Positions 9,131-16,571 of a stretch of DNA of 34,750 nucleotides are shown here, in pieces. This DNA is from Acidimicrobiales bacterium (lineage in GTDB: Bacteria; Actinomycetota; Acidimicrobiia; Acidimicrobiales; SZUA-35), in NCBI GenBank assembly GCA_013003535.1, contig JABDIY010000164.1, forward strand, positions 1 through 34,750, given 5' to 3'. The notes under the pieces were generated by a model that saw only the letters and a program-made list of their open reading frames with translations, made no database searches and was not told where the DNA came from. The translations under genes were made by a program, and so were the position numbers. The number at the start of each line of letters is the position of its first letter. Position 1 is the stretch's first letter.

Positions 9131-9847
9131 ATGGGATATTTCGAGGGATTCGGTGTAACGCTCAAGCAGTGGGGGGTCGGTACAACCACCAAGGAATACC
9201 GCGGTGGCCGGACCAATCGCCAAGGCGAGATCAATCCCAAAGACCAAAAGGCACCAAAGCCGGAACGGGTCCACGGTCGCCACGTCCTGAACCGTTATGA
9301 GGACGGGATGGAGAAGTGCATCGGATGTGAACTGTGTGCCGGCGTGTGTCCCGCCAACTGCATCTATGTCCGCGGAAAGGACAACCCCGTAGAAGACCCC
9401 AAAAGCCCGGGCGAGCGGTACGGGTACGTGTACGAAATCAACTACTTGCGCTGCATTCACTGCGATCTTTGCGTTGAAGCGTGCCCCACCCAGGCCATCA
9501 CCGAGACCAAGCTCTTCGAGTTCTCCTTCACCAACCGCCAGGACGCCATCTACACCAAGGATGAACTCTTGGTCGGCGACGACGGCAAACCGCAAAATCT
9601 GCCTTGGGAAGACTGGCGGCCCGGTGAGGACGAGCACACCTCGGGGTGGATGCGGGCCACTTCCTCCTCCGGCAAGGCCAGCTTTCTGGGTACCACCAAC
9701 TGGAACGGCGAACTGGGCTACGGCGTCCGTCCCAGCGAACTCCCTCAAGATGAAAAAGACGCAAGTGTCACCCTGGCTGCGGCCGAGCACGACCATTCCG
9801 ACCACGACCATTCCGACCACGACCATTCCGACCACGGAGGCCACTGA
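9131..9847 (+). CDS. nuoI: NADH-quinone oxidoreductase subunit I (two 4Fe-4S clusters) with His/Asp-rich tail
   Basis: NuoI carries clusters N6a and N6b in a bacterial-type ferredoxin fold, relaying electrons toward N2. Two classical motifs are present: Cys63, Cys66, Cys69, Cys73 with a further Cys77, and Cys108, Cys111, Cys114, Cys118. A C-terminal extension of about 90 residues follows the ferredoxin core. It is acidic and ends in three exact repeats of Asp-His-Ser-Asp-His followed by Gly-Gly-His. That tail could bind metal ions, but no function is shown. GGAGG at 9117-9121 precedes the ATG. The stop overlaps the nuoJ ATG as TGATG. Confidence 0.95.
   Translation: MGYFEGFGVTLKQWGVGTTTKEYRGGRTNRQGEINPKDQKAPKPERVHGRHVLNRYEDGMEKCIGCELCAGVCPANCIYVRGKDNPVEDPKSPGERYGYVYEINYLRCIHCDLCVEACPTQAITETKLFEFSFTNRQDAIYTKDELLVGDDGKPQNLPWEDWRPGEDEHTSGWMRATSSSGKASFLGTTNWNGELGYGVRPSELPQDEKDASVTLAAAEHDHSDHDHSDHDHSDHGGH
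9791..9835 (+). repeat. Three perfect 15-bp tandem repeats encoding the NuoI tail
   Basis: The unit GACCATTCCGACCAC occurs three times without a mismatch at 9791-9805, 9806-9820 and 9821-9835. It is in frame and encodes Asp-His-Ser-Asp-His each time. Because the unit is a multiple of three, copy-number change would lengthen or shorten the tail without a frameshift. The GGAGG just after the repeats (9836-9840) doubles as the likely ribosome site of nuoJ. Confidence 0.95.
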
Positions 9848-10425
9848 TGGTAGAAGTTATTACCTTCCTGGTGGCCGGGGCGATCGTGCTGGGCGGGGCA
9901 CTGGGTGTCATTTTGCTTCCCAAACCGGTACACGCTGCGCTCAGTTTGATTGCTTCATTCTTCGGCGTGGCGGTTGTCTTCATCATTCAGGAGGCTCACT
10001 TCTTGGCGCTGGTGCAAGTCGTGGTCTATGCGGGGGCAATCGTGGTGCTGTTCCTGTTCGTGATCATGTTGTTGGGGGTGGACACCGCGGACTCGCTTCG
10101 GGTCGAACCGTTGGTCGGTCAACGGTCGATGGCCATCCTGTTCGGGGTGCTCCTTCTCGCGCTCACCTTCGGCGGACTTTTCTTGTCGGGTCCCGGGGGC
10201 GAGGACGGTGCGGTGGCGCTCACCGGTCAGGAGTCTGTGATTCGCCCAATCGACGATCGTCCTCAGGTTGAACAGTTGGGGGAGGACCTCTTCAGCCGTA
10301 ACATTCTTGCGTTCCAAGCGACTGCGCTGCTGCTCACCATCGCCACCGTGGGAGCGGTTGTGCTGGTGCGCAACGAAGGTGGCGAAGACTTGGTCGTCGA
10401 TGAACCTGGTCTAGCGGCCGAGTAA
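9847..10425 (+). CDS. nuoJ: NADH-quinone oxidoreductase subunit J
   Basis: NuoJ is a membrane subunit lying between NuoA/H and NuoK; its third helix carries the flexible segment that changes in turnover. The protein has five predicted hydrophobic helices and the family stretch VQVVVYAGAIVVLFLFVIMLLG. It also has the usual hydrophilic loop (about residues 115-150) before a last helix. The length of 192 aa is normal. The ATG overlaps the nuoI stop and is served by GGAGG at 9836-9840. A 43-bp gap separates it from nuoK, the second-widest break inside the operon after the 65 bp between nuoD and nuoE. Confidence 0.95.
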   Translation: MVEVITFLVAGAIVLGGALGVILLPKPVHAALSLIASFFGVAVVFIIQEAHFLALVQVVVYAGAIVVLFLFVIMLLGVDTADSLRVEPLVGQRSMAILFGVLLLALTFGGLFLSGPGGEDGAVALTGQESVIRPIDDRPQVEQLGEDLFSRNILAFQATALLLTIATVGAVVLVRNEGGEDLVVDEPGLAAE

Positions 10426-10468
10426 CGATGTACTGGACTGCGATGCGTATCGAGCGAGAGGAGGGAAC

Positions 10469-10774
10469 ATGGAACTGACCGAGAGCTGGTATCTGGTTCT
10501 GAGCGCCCTGTTGTTCTCGATCGGTGCTGTGGGCCTCCTTATCCGGCGGAACCCGCTTGTGATGTTCATGTGTATCGAGCTGATGCTCAACGCGGTGAAC
10601 ATCACCTTCGTCACGTTCTCCATCTCCCTCAACGATTTGGCCGGCCAGTCCGCCGTGTTTTTCGTGCTCGTGGTGGCTGCCGCCGAGGTAGTGATCGGCC
10701 TGTCGATCGTCGTGGCCGTGCTGCGACGCACCCCTGAAGCAACCGCCGACGACATCTCGGCGCTACGGGGTTAG
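10469..10774 (+). CDS. nuoK: NADH-quinone oxidoreductase subunit K
   Basis: NuoK is a three-helix MrpC-like membrane subunit that takes part in proton translocation. The protein shows the family pattern, including LFSIGAVGLLIRRNPLVMFM followed by CIELMLNAVNITFV with its conserved membrane glutamate, and a last helix with AAAEVVIGLSIVVAVLRR, which holds the second conserved glutamate. The length of 101 aa is canonical. A perfect AGGAGG at 10459-10464 lies four bases from the ATG, the best ribosome site in the operon, so this gene may reset translation after the 43-bp gap. Confidence 0.96.
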   Translation: MELTESWYLVLSALLFSIGAVGLLIRRNPLVMFMCIELMLNAVNITFVTFSISLNDLAGQSAVFFVLVVAAAEVVIGLSIVVAVLRRTPEATADDISALRG

Positions 10775-10776
10775 CT

Positions 10777-13143
10777 GTGCTGGAACTCGCCTGGCTAATA
10801 CCCGCCGCCCCGCTCGCCGGTTTCGCATTTCTCGTCCTTCTTGGCCGCCGACTCGGTGAACCGGCGGCCGGCTGGCTAGCTTTCCTGGCTACAGCCACCA
10901 GCTTCGTGGCCACCGCCGTGGTATTCCTCGGGCTCGTTGCCGAGGACTTCGAAGAACGCTTCTTCATTCAGACCCTTTTCGAATGGGTACCGGCAGGGAA
11001 CTTCACCGTCAACGCCGGACTGCTGGTGGACCCCCTCTCCATCACCATGTGCCTGTTCATCACCGGTGTTGGTGCGCTGATCCATCTCTACTCCATCGGA
11101 TACATGCATGGCGACCCCAACTTCTCAAAGTTCTTCGTCTACCTGAACCTGTTCATCTTCGCCATGTTGGTCCTGGTTCTGGGCGACAATATGTTGATGA
11201 CCTTCCTCGGTTGGGAAGGTGTTGGGGCGTGCTCCTACTTCCTTATTTCGTTCTGGTTCACCGATTCCTCCAACGCCTCCGCCGGGAAGAAAGCCTTTGT
11301 CACCAACCGGATCGGTGATTTCGGATTCATGCTGGCCATGTTCCTGGTGTTCTCCACGATCGGTTCGATCAGCTACGCCAACATCCTGTCGTCAGCGCCT
11401 GGCCTCGCTACCGGTACAGCCACCGCGATCGTGCTGCTCTTGCTGCTCGCCGCTGCTGGCAAGTCGGCCCAGCTGCCACTCTATGTGTGGCTGCCCGATG
11501 CCATGGCCGGCCCAACGCCAGTCTCGGCTCTCATTCACGCAGCCACCATGGTGACCTCGGGCGTCTACCTGCTGACTCGAATGAACCCCGTGCTGGCGGT
11601 CGCTGACGGATGGGCTACCACCAGCATCGCGTGGGTCGGGGCGCTCACAGCGTTGTTCGCTGCCACGGTGGCTCTGGCCCAGAATGACATCAAGAAGGTG
11701 CTGGCCTACTCCACGGTCTCCCAACTCGGCTATCTCTTCCTTGCCGTTGGCGTAGGGGCCTACGTTCCCGCCATATTTCACATGGTCACCCACGCCTTTT
11801 TCAAGGCGTTGCTGTTCCTGGGCTCCGGCTCGGTGATTCACGGCATGAAAAACGAACAAGACATGCGCCGGATGGGCGGTCTTGCCAAGCTGATGCCCAT
11901 CACGGCCATGACATTCATTGTTGGCTGGTTGGCGATCGCTGGAGTTCCTCCGTTCGCTGGGTTCTGGAGCAAAGACGAGATCCTGCTATACGCATGGAAC
12001 GAAAACAAAGCCCTCTGGGCGGTTGGCCTCGTTACCGCCCTCCTCACGGCGTTCTATATGACCAGACAGGTGATCCTCACCTTCTTCGGCCGGACCCGGT
12101 TCTTCGATGCCACCGCCGAAGAGATCTACGGTGCATTCGATAACCGCCTCGCCACCGCCGGGGGAGGGGTTGCAAGCGCCGAAGACAATCTTGTCGCCGC
12201 TCATTCGGCGGTCGAGAAGGCCGCTGCCGATGTTGACAAACGCAGCCAGGCCGTGCAGGTGTCGGCCGAGAAACTGAACGAAGCCAAAGAAGCGTTGGCC
12301 AAGGTCAGTGCCGACGACGAATCCCACGCAAAACTGCAAAAGGCGCTGGACAAGGCCGAGAAGAGTGTTCCCAAGGCCTCTGAAAATCTCGCCTCCAGTC
12401 AGCACGGTCTCGTGCAAGCCAACAGCGGAGTTGACGAGGCCAACACCCAACTGGCCACCGCTAAATCCGCATTTGCGGCATTGCAGGCCAAACGCAACTC
12501 ACTAGCGCTGCCCGATGAACACGTCACCGCTCTATCCGAGGCTCCCGAGCTGGGTGATCTGCTCGATGAAATGCCCAATTCCTACCGGGAACGGCAGGAA
12601 TACCACCCCCACGAGTCTCCGTGGACAATGACAGTGCCATTGGTCGTGTTGGCCGGTGCGTCCGCGGTAGCAGGCGGTTTGAATCTCCCGTTCAGCAAGG
12701 ATCTGCACTTCCTCGGCCACTGGCTGGAGCCCAGCCTGTTTGCCAATGAGGCAGAACTCCTCGTGGCAACCTCCACCAAATGGGGGCTTGCAGTAGTAGC
12801 GATAGTTTGCGCGCTTGCAGCCATCGGGGCCGCCATTGCCGTGTACCTCCGCGGCCGGGCGGAGCCGCAGGTCATCGAGAGGGAACCTTTCGCCCGAGCG
12901 TGGTACGTGGATGAGACTTTCGCCCGAATCGCGGGGGGTCCTGGCCAAAAAGGCTTTGATCTGGCAGCGCTGTTCGACCGTCGGGTGATCGACGGCGCGG
13001 TGGACGGCGTTGCCACCGCGGCACGTGCGTTGGGCACGTCGATGCAGTCGCTCCAGACCGGGTTCGTTCGAAACTCCGCTTTGGGGATCGTGGTTGGTTC
13101 AGCTGGTGTTGTGGCCTGGTTCCTCGCGAGGTTGTGGCAATGA
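10777..13143 (+). CDS. nuoL: NADH-quinone oxidoreductase subunit L with large Ala-rich insertion
   Basis: NuoL is the distal Mrp-antiporter-like proton pump of complex I and carries the long lateral helix. Core motifs are present: IGYMHGDPNFSKFF, FLGWEGVGACSYFLISFW, the lysine region around GKSAQLPLYVWLPDAMAGPT, and the NDIKKVLAYSTVSQLGY helix. The protein is 788 aa, whereas NuoL is usually about 610-650. The excess is one block of about 165 residues (445-608) between FFGRTRFFD and HPHESPW. Removing it leaves about 623 residues, a normal NuoL. The start is GTG 10777, two bases after the nuoK stop. The stop overlaps the start of nuoM. Confidence 0.95.
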   Translation: MLELAWLIPAAPLAGFAFLVLLGRRLGEPAAGWLAFLATATSFVATAVVFLGLVAEDFEERFFIQTLFEWVPAGNFTVNAGLLVDPLSITMCLFITGVGALIHLYSIGYMHGDPNFSKFFVYLNLFIFAMLVLVLGDNMLMTFLGWEGVGACSYFLISFWFTDSSNASAGKKAFVTNRIGDFGFMLAMFLVFSTIGSISYANILSSAPGLATGTATAIVLLLLLAAAGKSAQLPLYVWLPDAMAGPTPVSALIHAATMVTSGVYLLTRMNPVLAVADGWATTSIAWVGALTALFAATVALAQNDIKKVLAYSTVSQLGYLFLAVGVGAYVPAIFHMVTHAFFKALLFLGSGSVIHGMKNEQDMRRMGGLAKLMPITAMTFIVGWLAIAGVPPFAGFWSKDEILLYAWNENKALWAVGLVTALLTAFYMTRQVILTFFGRTRFFDATAEEIYGAFDNRLATAGGGVASAEDNLVAAHSAVEKAAADVDKRSQAVQVSAEKLNEAKEALAKVSADDESHAKLQKALDKAEKSVPKASENLASSQHGLVQANSGVDEANTQLATAKSAFAALQAKRNSLALPDEHVTALSEAPELGDLLDEMPNSYRERQEYHPHESPWTMTVPLVVLAGASAVAGGLNLPFSKDLHFLGHWLEPSLFANEAELLVATSTKWGLAVVAIVCALAAIGAAIAVYLRGRAEPQVIEREPFARAWYVDETFARIAGGPGQKGFDLAALFDRRVIDGAVDGVATAARALGTSMQSLQTGFVRNSALGIVVGSAGVVAWFLARLWQ
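12109..12600 (+). other. In-frame insertion in nuoL encoding a probable alpha-helical coiled coil
   Basis: This segment encodes NuoL residues 445-608. It is rich in Ala, Lys, Glu, Asp, Ser and Gln, has almost no aromatic residues in its centre and no Cys. It reads as long amphipathic helices, for example AVQVSAEKLNEAKEALAKV and KALDKAEKSVPKASENLA. No hydrophobic span interrupts it, so it should form a soluble loop domain outside the membrane. Which side of the membrane it faces was not determined. The base composition looks like the surrounding gene. I recognise no family. Confidence 0.8.
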
Positions 13144-14795
13144 TGGTCTCCCAGACCGGACTCCTGTTTGGCGCCGAAGCGGCCGAGGCCGTGTCGTTCT
13201 CGTTGCTACCGGCCTTGGTGATCGTGCCGCTCCTGACGGCGCTGGTGATCGGGCTGCTCCCCAGCAGCCGTGGCGAGTATGCCCGCCTGACGGCGCTGGT
13301 TGGCTCCGCCGCTACCGGGGCACTCTCGGTCTATCTGCTGCTGGACTTCGACGCCAGCGATGGCGGCTTCCAGTACGTGGTAGCCCAGGACTGGATCGCC
13401 GATTTCGGCTTGTCGCTCCAGTTCGGCGTCGACGGGATCTCACTCTTCCTTGTGGTGATGACCGGCATCTTGTTCCCCGTGGGAATCCTCGCCACGACTG
13501 CCGAGCATCACCCCAAGGCGTACCACCTGTGGGTGATGGTTCTGATGGCGGGGTCCATGGGCGTCTTCATGGCGCTGGACCTTCTGCTGTTCTTCATGTT
13601 CTTCGAGATCGTGCTGGTCCCCATGTATTTCTTGATCGGGGGGTGGGGCCACGGGAATCGGGTCTACGCGGCGCTCAAGTTCTTCATTTTCACCATGGCC
13701 GGATCGGCGTTGATGCTCGTCGGCATCTTCGGCGTAGTGTTCCTCACCGCCCGCCAAACCGGGGTGGTCACATTTGATATACGGGCACTCGCCGAAGCTC
13801 AGGCGCTCACCGGGTTCGAATCTCGAGCAGTCCTGTTGGCGTTCGCGTTGGCGTTCGCTGTGAAGGTTCCGCTGTTCCCACTGCACACCTGGTTGCCCGA
13901 CGCTCATACCGAGGCCCCCACCATCGGTTCGGTCATCCTGGCCGGCGTGATGCTGAAGTTGGGAACCTATGGTTTCCTTCGGTTCGGGCTCTACCTCTTT
14001 CCCGAGGCCTCCTATGATCTCGCCCCGCTCTTCCTCACGCTGGGGGTGATCGGCATCCTGTATGCGGCGATTGTGGCCACCATGCAGAGAGATCTGAAAC
14101 GGCTGATCGCCTATTCGTCCATTGCCCATCTCGGATTCATCATGGTGGGTCTGTTCGCCCTCAACTCTCAGGGCATCCAAGGGGCCGTTTTTCAGATGGT
14201 GGCCCACGGCATCTCTACCGGCGCCCTCTTCATCCTGGTCGGTTGGATCTACGAACGCCGCCACACCCGTTTGATCGCTGAGCTCTCGGGGCTCCAGAAA
14301 TCTGCTCCGATCTTTGCCGGCGTGTTCACTCTCGTCATGCTGTCCAGCGTTGGCCTACCGGGCCTGAACGGATTCGTTGGCGAGTTCTTGATCCTGCTGG
14401 GCGCCTTCAACGATGAGGCCCGGTGGTGGGCGATCATTGGGACCAGCGGTGTCATCCTGGCCGCCCTCTACCTTCTGTGGGCTTACCAACGGGTGTTTCA
14501 TGGTGTTGCCGAGGGGGAGAACGCCACGATGGCGGACCTCAAGGTGTCGGAGTTCTTGTCCATCCTTCCGCTCTTGGCGCTGATCATAGGGATGGGTGTC
14601 TACCCCAAGCCGATCCTCGACCGGATCGAACCGGCCGTTGATGACCTCATCGCCCACATCGAGGCCAACGTAGACGGATTTGATGAGCCCGAACCGGATG
14701 TCCCCGCCGAACATGATCCTCGTGAGCTGTTGATCGAGGCGTTCCACGAGGCCGAAGCCAGCCATGCCGAGTCCGCTGAGGGAGAGGGGGAGTGA
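13140..14795 (+). CDS. nuoM: NADH-quinone oxidoreductase subunit M
   Basis: NuoM is the second Mrp-type antiporter-like subunit of complex I. Family landmarks are LQFGVDGISLFLVVMTGI, the FFMFFEIVLVPMYFLIGGWG helix with its key membrane glutamate, VKVPLFPLHTWLPDAHTEAP with the conserved lysine, and the RDLKRLIAYSSIAHLGFIMVG segment. The length of about 550 aa is slightly above average because of an acidic C-terminal tail (EPEPDVPAEHDP to EGEGE). Starts at GTG 13134, ATG 13140 or ATG 13143 are all possible. The two ATGs overlap the nuoL stop, as is usual in this operon. Confidence 0.95.
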   Translation: MMVSQTGLLFGAEAAEAVSFSLLPALVIVPLLTALVIGLLPSSRGEYARLTALVGSAATGALSVYLLLDFDASDGGFQYVVAQDWIADFGLSLQFGVDGISLFLVVMTGILFPVGILATTAEHHPKAYHLWVMVLMAGSMGVFMALDLLLFFMFFEIVLVPMYFLIGGWGHGNRVYAALKFFIFTMAGSALMLVGIFGVVFLTARQTGVVTFDIRALAEAQALTGFESRAVLLAFALAFAVKVPLFPLHTWLPDAHTEAPTIGSVILAGVMLKLGTYGFLRFGLYLFPEASYDLAPLFLTLGVIGILYAAIVATMQRDLKRLIAYSSIAHLGFIMVGLFALNSQGIQGAVFQMVAHGISTGALFILVGWIYERRHTRLIAELSGLQKSAPIFAGVFTLVMLSSVGLPGLNGFVGEFLILLGAFNDEARWWAIIGTSGVILAALYLLWAYQRVFHGVAEGENATMADLKVSEFLSILPLLALIIGMGVYPKPILDRIEPAVDDLIAHIEANVDGFDEPEPDVPAEHDPRELLIEAFHEAEASHAESAEGEGE

Positions 14796-16387
14796 TGTTG
14801 GCCCAAGTTGCCACTCCTGAAGTTCCGTGGTCGCTCCTGTGGCCGTTCCTGCTGATGGCGCTCGGAGCCGTTGCGTTGGTGACGATCACGTCGCTGGTGA
14901 CAGAGCTTCGGACCCGCCAGTTTCCCTCGCTCTTCACGATCGCCATGGCGGTCGGAGGCGGGGCATCCCTTCCCTACATTTGGGGGCGAATTGGCGAAAT
15001 CCCGGAACGGCGCATCCTGGTCCTCGACGGGGCGATGAGCATCGACTATTTCACGATCGTCGCGGCCGCCATTATCCTCTCCGCGGTTGTATTTGCCGCG
15101 ATCTTCCTGGACGACTATCTCCGCCGAGAAGGCCTGGATGGACCCGAGTGGTACGTGCTCATCATGTTGTCGGCCTCCGGCGGGTTGATGATGGCTGCGG
15201 CGGAGGATCTGATCGTCACTTTCTTGGGTCTCGAGATTCTATCAATCGCCGTTTATGTGCTGGCTGCGCTCCACCTGCGCCGCGCCGAAAGCCAGGAAGC
15301 CGGCTTCAAGTATTTCGTACTCGGAGCGCTGTCATCGGCATTCTTCCTTTACGGCATCGCCTTGGTGTATGGCGCCACCGGGAGCACTCGCCTCAGCGAA
15401 ATCGACGCCGCGCTGTTCGCCACCAACGCCCGGGGACTCGTCCCGGCCGAGGACTCGTCGATGATCTTGGCGGGAATGGCGCTCCTTTTGGTGGGTTTCG
15501 GTTTCAAAGTCTCGGCTGCTCCCTTCCATCTGTGGACGCCGGACGTCTATCAGGGCGCCCCAACCCCTGTGGTGGGATTCATGGCCTCGGCGGTGAAGGT
15601 GGGTGGCTTCGCCGGACTCCTGCGGGTCTTCCTCGCCGGGTTTGGCCGCCTGGGTGATGACTGGCGTCCGGTGGTCGGTGCCATGGCGTTGTTGTCGATC
15701 GTGATCGGTTCATTCCTGGCCATTCGCCAAGACAACGTGAAGCGCATGCTGGCCTACTCCTCCATCAGTCACGCTGGGTTCATCCTTATCGGCCTTTTCG
15801 CAGCGGGTTCCCGAAATGCCGAGGTGGCCCAGCTCGGAACCCGTTCTGTTCTGTTCTACCTCTTCGCCTACACGGTGATGGTGGTCGGCAGTTTTGGAGT
15901 GGTCACCCTGGTTGGCGGTCGCGGCGATGGAAAGCACGATCTCAGTGATTACGCCGGCCTCGCCCAGCGCAGCCCGATCCTGGCGGGGTTTTTCCTGGTG
16001 CTGTTGTTCGCCCAGGCTGGCATTCCTTTTACCAGCGGCTTCCTTGCCAAGTTCGGTGTCATTCAGGCGGCGGTTCGAGACGAGGCCTATGTACTGGCCG
16101 GGGTGGCGATGGTTGCCGCAGTAGTGGGTGCCTACCTCTACCTGAGGATCATCAAGACCATGTTCTTCAGCGATGGCGCCCACACGGTTCCGGTTGCCGC
16201 CGCCCTCGATACCAATGTTGAGGCCACTCCAGACGGAGCGGTCATCGCGCCGGACGAGCAGATCTCGCTCCCACCCGCCGCTGTGGCCGCCATCTTGGTC
16301 GCAGTTGCGATCACGTTGTTGTGGGGGTTTGCCCCGAACATCGGCGGCGACATCCTTCGGGACGCCGCCGCCACCTTCCTGCGCTAG
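14795..16387 (+). CDS. nuoN: NADH-quinone oxidoreductase subunit N
   Basis: NuoN is the third antiporter-like subunit, next to NuoK. Motifs include FLGLEILSIAVYVLAALHLR, followed soon by SQEAGFKYFVLGALSSAFFLYG, then KVSAAPFHLWTPDVYQGAPTPV and RQDNVKRMLAYSSISHAGFI. The length of about 530 aa is typical for actinobacteria. ATG 14795 overlaps the nuoM TGA as TGATG and follows a purine-rich GGGAGAGGGGGA. A GTG three bases upstream is an alternative. This is the last gene of the first complex I operon. A gap of 184 bp follows before the next coding region. Confidence 0.95.
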   Translation: MLAQVATPEVPWSLLWPFLLMALGAVALVTITSLVTELRTRQFPSLFTIAMAVGGGASLPYIWGRIGEIPERRILVLDGAMSIDYFTIVAAAIILSAVVFAAIFLDDYLRREGLDGPEWYVLIMLSASGGLMMAAAEDLIVTFLGLEILSIAVYVLAALHLRRAESQEAGFKYFVLGALSSAFFLYGIALVYGATGSTRLSEIDAALFATNARGLVPAEDSSMILAGMALLLVGFGFKVSAAPFHLWTPDVYQGAPTPVVGFMASAVKVGGFAGLLRVFLAGFGRLGDDWRPVVGAMALLSIVIGSFLAIRQDNVKRMLAYSSISHAGFILIGLFAAGSRNAEVAQLGTRSVLFYLFAYTVMVVGSFGVVTLVGGRGDGKHDLSDYAGLAQRSPILAGFFLVLLFAQAGIPFTSGFLAKFGVIQAAVRDEAYVLAGVAMVAAVVGAYLYLRIIKTMFFSDGAHTVPVAAALDTNVEATPDGAVIAPDEQISLPPAAVAAILVAVAITLLWGFAPNIGGDILRDAAATFLR

Positions 16388-16571
16388 GCCCCGTTCGTGC
16401 AACAAGAACGAGGCGATTGGTTGGGCAGGCAAGGCAGGTAAATCAACTTGCTCAAGCTGGGGTTGCAGTTGTCGATACGAATCGCAACTTCTCTTGAAAG
16501 CTGCGTCTCGTGCGTCGCTTCCTGTGTTTGAGCGCTTTGTGAGGAGTCAGCCCAAGCTCTAGCGTTGGTTC
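16388..16571 (+). other. Intergenic gap after nuoN, no gene seen
   Basis: The 184 bp between nuoN and the molybdopterin oxidoreductase hold no credible reading frame. A weak inverted repeat CGTTC/GAACG (9-nt loop) starts about 16394. A second imperfect hairpin, TTGtCGAT-ACGA-ATCGCAA, lies near 16467-16486. Neither has a T-run. They could mark the end of the nuo transcript, but I cannot call a terminator or a promoter with confidence. Confidence 0.3.

Noticed and set aside
16388-16571. Possible terminator hairpins after nuoN
   Set aside because: Stems are short or bulged and lack T-runs, so they are mentioned only as gap content.
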